Assembly: GCA_964622915.1 (NCBI GenBank)
Contig: CAZUSC010000021.1
Span: 1-31,524, forward strand
Origin: CAZUSC01 sp964622915
Lineage (GTDB): Bacteria > Patescibacteriota > Andersenbacteria > UBA10190
DNA length: 31,524 nt
Reading direction: 5' to 3'
The notes below the pieces were generated by a model. That model was given only the letters and a program-made list of their open reading frames with translations, was not told the DNA's origin and made no database searches. A program made the translations under genes and the position numbers. Each line of letters starts with the position of its first letter. The first letter of the stretch is position 1. This document shows positions 1-7,552 of this stretch, in pieces.

Positions 1-15
1 AACGTTACCGCTCTA

Positions 16-47
16 TTTACTACCATATATCAATATATGGTAGTAAA
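16..47. repeat. Perfect 15-bp palindrome, operator-like
   Basis: Two perfectly complementary 15-base arms (TTTACTACCATATAT at 16-30 and its reverse complement at 33-47) are separated by only two bases. The arms are AT-rich and no T-run follows on either strand, so it is a poor match to an intrinsic terminator. A dyad this exact would suit a homodimeric repressor site for a gene beyond the left edge, or an mRNA hairpin ending the ATP synthase transcript. The rest of 1-93 shows nothing else. Confidence 0.5.
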
Positions 48-93
48 AATGGATGTACTTATTTGTCGGTCAGCAATTTGCCGGCATTCAAAT

Positions 94-507
94 CTAATTT
101 AGAAAGCGAAAGATTATTTCTATCGCCAGAAGACCCGTCACAGCAATTTCCAGAAGCGGCGTGATGCCGACCCCACCTACAGTGGGCATGATGTTGGCAT
201 ACGTCCAGCGTTTGAGGCGGGCGGATATTTTTTCATTAATGAAAGCAAAGCCCAGCGCTAGTATCAAAAAGAAAGCAACGGCGTAAGTGTTCGATAGAAT
301 ATCTGCCTGCCTAAATATCAAAGCAGTTAGTGAATAAAATAAAACAATAAACAAGCCATCCTTTAACGACATTTTTATCAGAAGCGGCGCATTTTGCGCC
401 CAAGTCTGCCGCCGACAAGTTTCGTACAGCTGGCAGTGAGCGAACTCCCAGATCAAATTGAGTAGAAATCCAACAACAAAAATTTGAAGTAAAAGAACTG
501 CCGTCAT
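94..507 (-). CDS. Small multi-pass membrane protein of unknown function
   Basis: About 137 residues when started at the ATG at 505-507. I prefer this start because it lies 10 bases after the atpC stop; a GTG at 552 in the same frame would overlap atpC by 35 bases. About four hydrophobic segments are visible: one at the N-terminus running into NLIWEFAHCQLY, two in the middle (around FIVLFYSLTALIF and AVAFFLILALGFAFI), and one at the C-terminus (around ITPLLEIAVTGLLAIEIIF). Polar loops between them carry Arg and Lys. I do not recognise a named family, although the conserved-looking WEFAHCQLY stretch suggests a real one. It is the last gene of the ATP synthase transcription unit, so it is probably co-transcribed, but this does not prove a role in the enzyme. 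No ribosome binding site is obvious. Confidence 0.65.
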   Translation of the reverse strand: MTAVLLLQIFVVGFLLNLIWEFAHCQLYETCRRQTWAQNAPLLIKMSLKDGLFIVLFYSLTALIFRQADILSNTYAVAFFLILALGFAFINEKISARLKRWTYANIMPTVGGVGITPLLEIAVTGLLAIEIIFRFLN

Positions 508-517
508 CAGCGAGGAT

Positions 518-955
518 TTAAGCAAACTTTTTATGGCGGCGACGCAGCTCACTCACTTTGAGGCGAGCCATATTTTGTTCAATAACCGACAGAGCTTCAG
601 CCAGTGAAACTTTGGTGCGGGCGTTTTTCAACAACTGGCGGGCTTCTTCGAGCGCTTCTTTTGCTTTCAATTCATCAATATCCTCGGCGCGCTCGGCGGT
701 ATCGGCCAGCAGGCGGACACGGCGGCCATCAATCTCCACAAATCCTCCAGCCGTTGCCAAGTGTTCAAATTCGCCCTGGGTTTTTCCTTCGTGATGTTTA
801 ATAGAAATAACGCCGGGCGAAACCACTGAAATTAGCGGAATATGATGCGGCAAAATACCAACCTCGCCGTCGGGAGTCGGCAGTTGGACTTGTGCCACTT
901 CGGACTGAAAAGTTTGCCCGTGCGGCGTAACTATTTCGAAAGAAAGTGAAGCCAT
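518..955 (-). CDS. atpC: F1F0 ATP synthase subunit epsilon
   Basis: 145 residues, a normal length for this subunit. The N-terminal beta-sandwich domain is clear (SFEIVTPHGQTF, then LPTPDGEVGILPHHIPLIS with the conserved GE(V/M)GILP-type turn, and GGFVEIDGRRVRLLAD). A C-terminal helical hairpin follows (about 90-145), rich in Ala, Glu, Arg and Lys. Epsilon sits on the central stalk with gamma and couples rotation to catalysis; the C-terminal helices can inhibit ATP hydrolysis in other bacteria. It is the last recognised subunit gene of the operon but is separated from atpD by 184 bases, far more than any other spacing here; that gap is filled by an inverted-repeat element. Identity is secure from sequence and gene order. 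Confidence 0.96.
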   Translation of the reverse strand: MASLSFEIVTPHGQTFQSEVAQVQLPTPDGEVGILPHHIPLISVVSPGVISIKHHEGKTQGEFEHLATAGGFVEIDGRRVRLLADTAERAEDIDELKAKEALEEARQLLKNARTKVSLAEALSVIEQNMARLKVSELRRRHKKFA

Positions 956-970
956 AGTATTAATACAATC

Positions 971-1136
971 TTGGCTTAATGAAAAAATATTGAGCGGGTC
1001 CTGTCTTCGCGGCTTCCCGCCCTTCGCATAAAGCTTCGGCAGGGCAAGGCACCCTTTAGGTCACGCTGCGCCCAGCGAAGCTTTAGCGTAGTTGGGCCGC
1101 TAACCACCCGTTTATTAAAAAAATTCATTAAGCCAA
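971..1136. mobile_element. 166-bp MITE-like element with 13-bp terminal inverted repeats
   Basis: The atpD-atpC spacer begins and ends with perfect inverted copies of TTGGCTTAATGAA (971-983 and 1124-1136). Between them are further imperfect hairpins: GCGGG/CCCGC at about 994-1020, GCCC/GGGC around 1019-1045, and CCAGCGAAGC-TTTA-GCGTAGTTGG near 1073-1096. No coding capacity is seen. This layout fits a non-autonomous inverted-repeat element or a REP-like palindromic unit, or a structured RNA segment in the operon mRNA. No clear target duplication adjoins the ends. It has no sign of a transposase. Confidence 0.55.
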
Positions 1137-1139
1137 ATA

Positions 1140-2555
<1,416 letters not shown>

Positions 2556-2562
2556 TTATGTG

Positions 2563-2583
2563 AATTTCTAATTTCTAATTTCT
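2563..2583 (-). repeat. Heptanucleotide tandem repeat, three units
   Basis: Three perfect head-to-tail copies of AATTTCT (AGAAATT on the transcribed-sense strand) fill the spacer between atpG and atpD. The same 7-bp unit recurs in the atpE-atpF spacer and in a degenerate form inside asnB. Confidence 0.8.
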
Positions 2584-2589
2584 AAAAAA

Positions 2590-3480
2590 TTATATGGTTG
2601 CCTGCGCTCCGGCAGAAATTTCTGCCAACTCCTGGGTAATTACCGCCTGTCGGGCGCCGTTATAAGTTAAAGTTAAATCGGAGGTTATCTCTTCGGCATT
2701 ATCAGAAGCATTTTTCATCGCCATCATGCGCATGACTTGTTCGCTGGCATTGGCTTCCAGGGCGGCTTGGTATATTTGCGTATCAATAAATCGCGGAATG
2801 ATAAACTGGAGAACGGCGGCCGGTGAAGGCTCAAAGATGGATTCCGCCACAGTGGTACTAATTTCGGCTGCCTCTGGCAGCAGCTTGGCCGGATCAATGG
2901 GTAGTATATCGCGGCGAACTACCGCTTGGCGCACCATAGAAACAAAATCAGTATAGATAAGACTTACGGAATCAATTTTCTCCTGTTTAAATAAATTAAG
3001 TGCCGTCACAGCAATGGGTTGGACGTCCGTTACCTGGACCTTCGCCGGCCAATCCGTGTAAGTGCCCACCAGTTCAATTCTGCCTGATAACTTGGCAGCA
3101 AGCTGCGCTCCTTTTCGTCCAATGACAATGAGTTTGGTGGAAATGGCCAGTGCGCTATTCTCGGCCACTGTAAGTTCGGATAACAAGACCTTAAAAATAT
3201 TACTGTTATAAGCCCCGGCCAAACCGCGGTCTCCGCTAAAGAGCACAAATAGCTGGCTTTTCACCGGACGCTGGATAAAAAGATCATGGTCTTCCGCTTT
3301 AAGCCGTTGGCGCAGATGTGCAATAGCCTCGCGTATAGCAATAGCGTAAACGCGCGAACGCAATGTTGCTTCCTGCGCCCGGCGCAGCTTGCTGGCTGCC
3401 ACCATTTCCATTGCTTTGGTGATTTGATTGACGTTCTTTACCGACTTGATGCGCCGGCGAATTTGTTGAATTTTAGCCAC
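2590..3480 (-). CDS. atpG: F1F0 ATP synthase subunit gamma
   Basis: 296 residues, a normal length. Gamma forms the rotating central shaft. The N-terminal signature is clear (KIQQIRRRIKSVKNVNQITK followed by AMEMVAASKLRRAQ), as is the C-terminal coiled-coil helix (MKNASDNAEEITSDLTLTYN, then RQAVITQELAEISAGA). The Rossmann-like middle holds the usual FSGDRGLAGAYNSNI motif. The start codon is GTG at 3478-3480, giving the expected start VAKIQQIRRR, with no clear ribosome binding site. It follows atpA by nine bases and is certainly co-transcribed with it. Confidence 0.97.
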   Translation of the reverse strand: MAKIQQIRRRIKSVKNVNQITKAMEMVAASKLRRAQEATLRSRVYAIAIREAIAHLRQRLKAEDHDLFIQRPVKSQLFVLFSGDRGLAGAYNSNIFKVLLSELTVAENSALAISTKLIVIGRKGAQLAAKLSGRIELVGTYTDWPAKVQVTDVQPIAVTALNLFKQEKIDSVSLIYTDFVSMVRQAVVRRDILPIDPAKLLPEAAEISTTVAESIFEPSPAAVLQFIIPRFIDTQIYQAALEANASEQVMRMMAMKNASDNAEEITSDLTLTYNGARQAVITQELAEISAGAQATI

Positions 3481-3489
3481 AGGATTACT

Positions 3490-5031
3490 CTAAGCCAGAT
3501 TATTAGTAAGGCTGGCGACCGCCTGCCGGCCAATGGCTAACATTTTCTCTTTTGCTTCATCGGACAGTTGTCCTGTTTCCTCTATTTCTTTTAACTCATC
3601 CACTGCCTCCCGCCTTACCGCTTCCACCATTAGATCGGCTGCTTCACGGACTTTCTCCGGCGCGATACTGTCAAAAATTCCGCTAGTAGCTCCCAGTAGT
3701 ACAGCTACTTGGTCACTCAAACTAACCGGCTGATATAGACCTTGCTTTAGGACTTCCGTTAAACGCCGGCCGCGCTCAATGCGCTGCTTGGTATCCGGAT
3801 CAAGATCGGTAGAAAGTTGAGCAAAGGCTGCCAGCTTGCGGTATTGGGCCAACTCCAAACGTAACCGACCGGCTACTGACTTCATAGCTTTAGTCTGGGC
3901 GGAACCTCCTACGCGTGAGACCGACAAACCAACGTTGATAGCCGGGCGAATACCTTGGTAGAACAAGTCGCTTTCTAAATAAATCTGACCATCAGTTATC
4001 GAAATTACGTTAGTGGGAATATAAGCCGAAACGTCATTGGATTGCGTTTCAATAATAGGTAAGGCCGTTAACGATCCCCCGCCCTGTTCAGCTGATAGTT
4101 TAGCCGCTCGCTCTAGTAACCGGGAATGCAAATAAAATACGTCACCTGGATATGCTTCACGTCCCGGCGGCCGGCGCAGAAGCAAGGACATTTGCCGGTA
4201 AGCCCAAGCATGCTTAGACAAATCATCATAAACAATTAAAGCGTCTTTACCTTTATCGCGGAAATATTCTCCCATCGCGCAGCCGGCATAGGGCGCGATG
4301 TATTGCAGTGAAGCCGGGTCAGCAGCGGAAGTCATGACCACAATTGTCGATGCCAACGCTCCTTCTTGACGCAGCCGGTCCACAATTCGCGCCACCGTGC
4401 TTTGTTTCTGGCCGATGGAAACATAAATGGAAATTACTCCCGTATTTTGCCGATGCTGATTAATAATTGTATCAATCGCCACCGCCGTTTTGCCGGTTTG
4501 CCTGTCGCCAATGATTAACTCGCGCTGGCCGCGGCCGATGGGGATCATGGCATCAATGGCTTTAATGCCGGTCGGTAAAGGCTGTTTAACAGACTGTCTA
4601 GCAATAACACCGGGCGCAATTTTTTCCACCGCGCTAAATTCCGTTGTCTTAATGGGACCCAGTCCATCTAATGGATTCCCTAATGGATCAACTACCCTTC
4701 CCACCATTGCCTCGCCCACCGGCACTTCCAGAATTTTACCCGTGAGGTGTGCGCCAGCTCCGGCGCGAACCAGTCGATCATCGCCCAAAAGCACTGCTCC
4801 CACTTGATCCTCTTCTAAGTTCAAAGCAAAAGCAAAAACGTCTTGCTGGGCGTCCTCGCTATCCAGCTGAATCATTTCGTTGTATCCGCACCGGCGCAGG
4901 CCGTAAACCCAGACAATGCCGTCGCTAACCTTAGTGACAATACCAACTTCTTCAATGGCCGGAGTTGTTTTAAGGTCAGCAATTGCTGCCTTTAGTTCTT
5001 GCGATAATTCTTGTAATGAAATTCTAGCCAT
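3490..5031 (-). CDS. atpA: F1F0 ATP synthase subunit alpha
   Basis: 513 residues, full length. Alpha alternates with beta in the F1 head and binds non-catalytic nucleotide. Walker A is GDRQTGKT at residues 175-182. The arginine finger that completes the beta catalytic site is R373 in [18 protein letters not shown]. The stretches [14 protein letters not shown] and [14 protein letters not shown] and the C-terminal helical domain are all recognisable. The ATG start overlaps the atpH stop by eight bases, indicating translational coupling. Nothing suggests a defect. Confidence 0.98.
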   Translation of the reverse strand: MARISLQELSQELKAAIADLKTTPAIEEVGIVTKVSDGIVWVYGLRRCGYNEMIQLDSEDAQQDVFAFALNLEEDQVGAVLLGDDRLVRAGAGAHLTGKILEVPVGEAMVGRVVDPLGNPLDGLGPIKTTEFSAVEKIAPGVIARQSVKQPLPTGIKAIDAMIPIGRGQRELIIGDRQTGKTAVAIDTIINQHRQNTGVISIYVSIGQKQSTVARIVDRLRQEGALASTIVVMTSAADPASLQYIAPYAGCAMGEYFRDKGKDALIVYDDLSKHAWAYRQMSLLLRRPPGREAYPGDVFYLHSRLLERAAKLSAEQGGGSLTALPIIETQSNDVSAYIPTNVISITDGQIYLESDLFYQGIRPAINVGLSVSRVGGSAQTKAMKSVAGRLRLELAQYRKLAAFAQLSTDLDPDTKQRIERGRRLTEVLKQGLYQPVSLSDQVAVLLGATSGIFDSIAPEKVREAADLMVEAVRREAVDELKEIEETGQLSDEAKEKMLAIGRQAVASLTNNLA

Positions 5032-5431
5032 TCGTTTTTTTTCTAATCAGATTAAGTAAGGTAGCAATCGATATATCAAGCTGACCCATTGGCGTCTCCG
5101 CTACCAGGCCGCCTTTCAGGGCTGGGGTAATGGCTGCTTGCAGGTGGCTGGTATTAGCCCCGCTGCTTGCCTGGAATAGACTAGCCAGACGGTCAGCTAG
5201 CTTGGGCGGCAAAGGACGGGCACTGCGCACCTGGATCTCTACCTGTCCGTCTGTCTGCAGACGTAATTTGGCCGCTTCTTTCATCAACACATCCACCTCG
5301 CCGCTCCAGCCGCGAGCAACTACTTCCCTAGCCAACAGAGGTAAAACTTGCTCCCGCGGATATTTTTCCAGTAGTACCAGCATGCCGCGGACAAACTTTT
5401 TACGAGAAACTTTCTCCATACCCAGTAACAA
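5024..5431 (-). CDS. atpH: F1F0 ATP synthase subunit delta (short form)
   Basis: About 135 residues, shorter than the usual 175-180. Delta joins the peripheral stalk (subunit b) to the top of F1. The C-terminal part is recognisable: [20 protein letters not shown] followed by the [20 protein letters not shown] strand/helix that corresponds to the family's GG-hhh....hDxSh pattern. The N-terminal helical bundle that binds alpha is reduced to about 60 residues. Two starts are possible: ATG at 5429-5431, three bases after the atpF stop, or an internal ATG at 5417-5419 giving [10 protein letters not shown]. It overlaps atpA. Position between atpF and atpA supports the call strongly. Confidence 0.88.
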   Translation of the reverse strand: MLLGMEKVSRKKFVRGMLVLLEKYPREQVLPLLAREVVARGWSGEVDVLMKEAAKLRLQTDGQVEIQVRSARPLPPKLADRLASLFQASSGANTSHLQAAITPALKGGLVAETPMGQLDISIATLLNLIRKKTNG

Positions 5432-5434
5432 CTA

Positions 5435-5992
5435 TTAAGAAATTCTAGCGGCTGCTTCCTGCAACGCCCGGGCCAATAGTTCAGCGTCTTTTTTTTCATC
5501 CAGCTTGACATCAATAATCTTCTCCGTCGCTGCCACCACCAAGCTTCCTAATTCTCCCTTTATTTGCTGGCGGGCAATGCTGACTTCTTGCTCAATTTTT
5601 GATTTTCCCTGCTTGATAATCTGGTCGGCCCGCGACTGTGCTTCTTCTTCTGCCGCGGACTTAAGCGCCGTAGCTTGTTGCTTGCTTTGCTGCATAATCT
5701 TATGCGCCTGGCCTTCCGCCTGTTTGATAATTTGGTGGCGCTGCCCTTCCGTCTTCTTTTTGGCCTCCTCCACCTCGGCTGCCGTACGGAGGCTTTCTTC
5801 AATCACGGCTTGGCGCTGGGACAGAATGCTCATGATGGGCTTGTAAGCAAACTTCTTCAGCAGCCAAAGTAAAATTGCGAAGTTGACCACTTGCCAAATC
5901 AAGGCACGGACATCCAAGCCAATAGCAGAGATACCGCCAGCCTCTACGGCAAGCGGCGCCTCTTCGGCGGCTAAGGCGACAAGCGTCCACAT
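5435..5992 (-). CDS. atpF: F1F0 ATP synthase subunit b
   Basis: 185 residues. Subunit b is the peripheral-stalk stator. After a short N-terminal stretch there is one membrane helix at about residues 31-50 (LIWQVVNFAILLWLLKKFAY, with the typical KPI following). A long charged, Ala/Gln/Lys/Glu-rich coiled coil runs to about residue 155, and then a C-terminal segment (LGSLVVAATEKIIDVKLD) binds delta. The ATG start has a GGGAG run 13 bases upstream, somewhat far for a ribosome binding site. It lies between atpE and atpH as in most bacterial operons. Confidence 0.96.
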   Translation of the reverse strand: MWTLVALAAEEAPLAVEAGGISAIGLDVRALIWQVVNFAILLWLLKKFAYKPIMSILSQRQAVIEESLRTAAEVEEAKKKTEGQRHQIIKQAEGQAHKIMQQSKQQATALKSAAEEEAQSRADQIIKQGKSKIEQEVSIARQQIKGELGSLVVAATEKIIDVKLDEKKDAELLARALQEAAARIS

Positions 5993-6016
5993 ACTCTAAG
6001 TTAACTCCCAATTATA

Positions 6017-6051
6017 AATTTCCATTTTCTATTTTCCAATTTCTAATTTCT
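6017..6051 (-). repeat. Degenerate heptanucleotide tandem repeat, five units
   Basis: Five consecutive 7-base units of the form A(A/T)TTTC(C/T) (AATTTCC, ATTTTCT, ATTTTCC, AATTTCT, AATTTCT) fill the spacer between atpE and atpF. The unit matches the perfect triplicate in the atpG-atpD spacer, in the same orientation relative to transcription. Confidence 0.75.
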
Positions 6052-6052
6052 T

Positions 6053-6280
6053 TTACACGAACTTTAGAATCAAAGCCACGACCAGTGAATAGATGGCGAT
6101 GGCTTCGGCAAAAGCCACGACCAGAATCAGAATAGTCTGCAATTTACCGGCCGCCTCCGGATTACGGCCGATTGCTTCCATTGCTTTGGCGCCCATCCAG
6201 CCAATCGCTAGAGCGGGGAAAACGCCGCCCAAGGCGATGGTTAAGCCAGGCATGATAGTTTTTATTGTTTCTGGTTCCAT
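6053..6280 (-). CDS. atpE: F1F0 ATP synthase subunit c (proton-type)
   Basis: 75 residues, two membrane helices joined by the polar loop (GRNPEAAGK). The ion-binding carboxylate is E59, in [17 protein letters not shown]. In sodium-binding c subunits such as that of Ilyobacter, a Gln in helix 1 and Ser-Thr after the Glu coordinate the ion. Aligned by eye, these positions are I, A and I here, so the ring should bind protons. Helix 1 ([20 protein letters not shown]) keeps few of the GxGxG glycines and has a proline at position 22. The spacer to atpB is AT-rich. Confidence 0.96.
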   Translation of the reverse strand: MEPETIKTIMPGLTIALGGVFPALAIGWMGAKAMEAIGRNPEAAGKLQTILILVVAFAEAIAIYSLVVALILKFV

Positions 6281-6308
6281 AGATTTTTATTTATTAACTT
6301 ATTAATTA

Positions 6309-7121
6309 TTAAGTACTAGCACGGTGATGACCTAAACCGTGATTCTCGATAGACAATTGCTCCGGCGCCGCTTCATGCTCGGCGTGCTCGCCGTGTTCGG
6401 AAGTAGCAATTTCCAAAAACACCAGTGTCAGCATGGTAAAGACTAGCGCCTGCACCAACCCAACAAATAATTCTAGACCAAAGAAGGGCAGTGGCGCTAG
6501 CGCTGGCGCCAGATAGGCAATAACCACCAGCAAGACCTCGCCGGCAAAGATGTTGCCAAACAACCGGAAGGAAAAAGAAATCATTTTGGAAAACTCTGAT
6601 ACCAACTCCAGCAGCCCGACAAACAGCAATACTGGGTTAAGACTGAAATACTTGCTCAAATGCTTAAACAGTCCCAGCTCCCGAATAGCATAGACCTGTG
6701 TCATGACGACCGAAATCATAGCCAGCGCTAAAGTGGTATTTAAATCAGCCGTCGCTCCTCGAAAAAGAGGGACCACTCCGTGCTCGGTGGCAATAGTAAT
6801 GGAGCCAAAACCGGGCAGCAGCCCCAACCAGTTATTAACCAAAATGAACGTAAACAGTGTCATTAATAGTGGAAAAAATCGCGCGGCTTTGGCAGAGTCT
6901 TGGGTTACTTGCTCGATCAAATTTAAAATTGCCTCGCTGACTGCTTCCACGGCGTTGGCTAACTTACTAGCAGGCTGAAGGCGGACACTGCGGGCCGCCA
7001 AGTAGAAAAGAGTGAAGATAATAATACTGCCCACCAGACCGGCTAACAAGGAGTTATTAACGGACAGACCGCCTATGTTAAAGACTTCTTCCGCTGCCAA
7101 TGAAATGTGTAAATTAGCCAT
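6309..7121 (-). CDS. atpB: F1F0 ATP synthase subunit a
   Basis: 270 residues, membrane-embedded stator that forms the ion half-channels beside the c ring. The essential arginine is R186 in SFSFRLFGNIFAGE, and the final helices carry the usual ELFVGLVQALVFTMLTLVFL pattern. About five to six membrane segments are visible. An odd feature is the roughly 30-residue C-terminal tail after the last helix, rich in His and Glu (SEHGEHAEHEAAPEQ, then NHGLGHH). It is not part of the usual core and could bind metal or be disordered. It starts at ATG five bases after the preceding gene and is co-transcribed. Confidence 0.97.
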   Translation of the reverse strand: MANLHISLAAEEVFNIGGLSVNNSLLAGLVGSIIIFTLFYLAARSVRLQPASKLANAVEAVSEAILNLIEQVTQDSAKAARFFPLLMTLFTFILVNNWLGLLPGFGSITIATEHGVVPLFRGATADLNTTLALAMISVVMTQVYAIRELGLFKHLSKYFSLNPVLLFVGLLELVSEFSKMISFSFRLFGNIFAGEVLLVVIAYLAPALAPLPFFGLELFVGLVQALVFTMLTLVFLEIATSEHGEHAEHEAAPEQLSIENHGLGHHRAST

Positions 7122-7126
7122 GATTC

Positions 7127-7363
7127 TTAAGATAGTCTTTTAATCTTGCGAGCGATGGCGATAGTAGAAATCACCATGGAGAAAACGAGCGCAACAATGA
7201 TAAATAACGGGGTCGTACCTAAGGTCTTATCTAATTTAATGCCGCCCAAAATTAGTAACACTAAGGGGAGGGCAATAATAAGACCTATTTCTCCCGCCAC
7301 AGCCCACACATTAATAATGGGAGGCGGAGACGAGGGAGGTTTTTGAGAATTTGTCGATTGCAT
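7127..7363 (-). CDS. AtpZ/AtpI-like small membrane protein
   Basis: 78 residues with a Pro-rich N-terminus (PPSSPPP), two membrane helices (about 22-43 and 51-72) and a basic C-terminus (ARKIKRLS). The pattern of a Gly-rich first helix (EIGLIIALPLVLLILGG), the linker KLDKTLGTTP and a second helix is typical of the putative F0F1-ATPase subunit family (AtpZ/ATPase_gene1). It is often encoded first in atp operons and is implicated in c-ring assembly or Mg/Ca movement. It is the first gene of this operon, about 47 bases after the predicted transcription start. The exact family (AtpI versus AtpZ) cannot be settled by eye, so no symbol is given. Confidence 0.8.
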   Translation of the reverse strand: MQSTNSQKPPSSPPPIINVWAVAGEIGLIIALPLVLLILGGIKLDKTLGTTPLFIIVALVFSMVISTIAIARKIKRLS

Positions 7364-7416
7364 CAGCTAAATTGATTATAACAACAAAAGCGGCAATGAC
7401 TGCCTGCTTTCGCCCG

Positions 7417-7444
7417 ATGATAGTAACCAAAGCCGTTCTGTCAA
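7417..7444 (-). promoter_or_regulatory. Predicted sigma70-type promoter of the atp operon
   Basis: On the minus strand, a perfect -35 TTGACA (7439-7444) is followed after 16 bases by TATCAT (7417-7422), one mismatch from TATAAT. This would start transcription near 7410 and give a leader of about 47 bases before the first gene of the operon. It is the best promoter match seen in the window. Confidence 0.65.
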
Positions 7445-7485
7445 GGGGTACTATTATTGACACAATACACGCAATATTTCTTAAT

Positions 7486-7547
7486 TAAAACAATTAAAGG
7501 GCAGTACTTTTTTGCCCTCTTGACCTGCCGCCGCTCGCATAGGCGGC
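7486..7547 (-). terminator. Probable terminator of hppA (two hairpins)
   Basis: Downstream of the hppA stop, the minus strand first forms GCCGCC/GGCGGC (7527-7547, 9-base loop). It then forms a perfect AGGGCA/TGCCCT stem (7498-7518, 9-base loop) followed by TTAATTGTTTT. The second hairpin with its T-rich tail looks like an intrinsic terminator separating hppA from the atp operon promoter. Confidence 0.6.
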
Positions 7548-7552
7548 TTTCG

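Noticed and set aside
6053..6280. Sodium-dependent ATP synthase
   Set aside because: The aligned Na+ ligand positions around E59 and in helix 1 are hydrophobic, not Gln, Ser or Thr.
7459..7485. Plus-strand TTGACA with a weak downstream hexamer
   Set aside because: The -10 match (CTTAAT) is poor and no plus-strand gene follows for thousands of bases.
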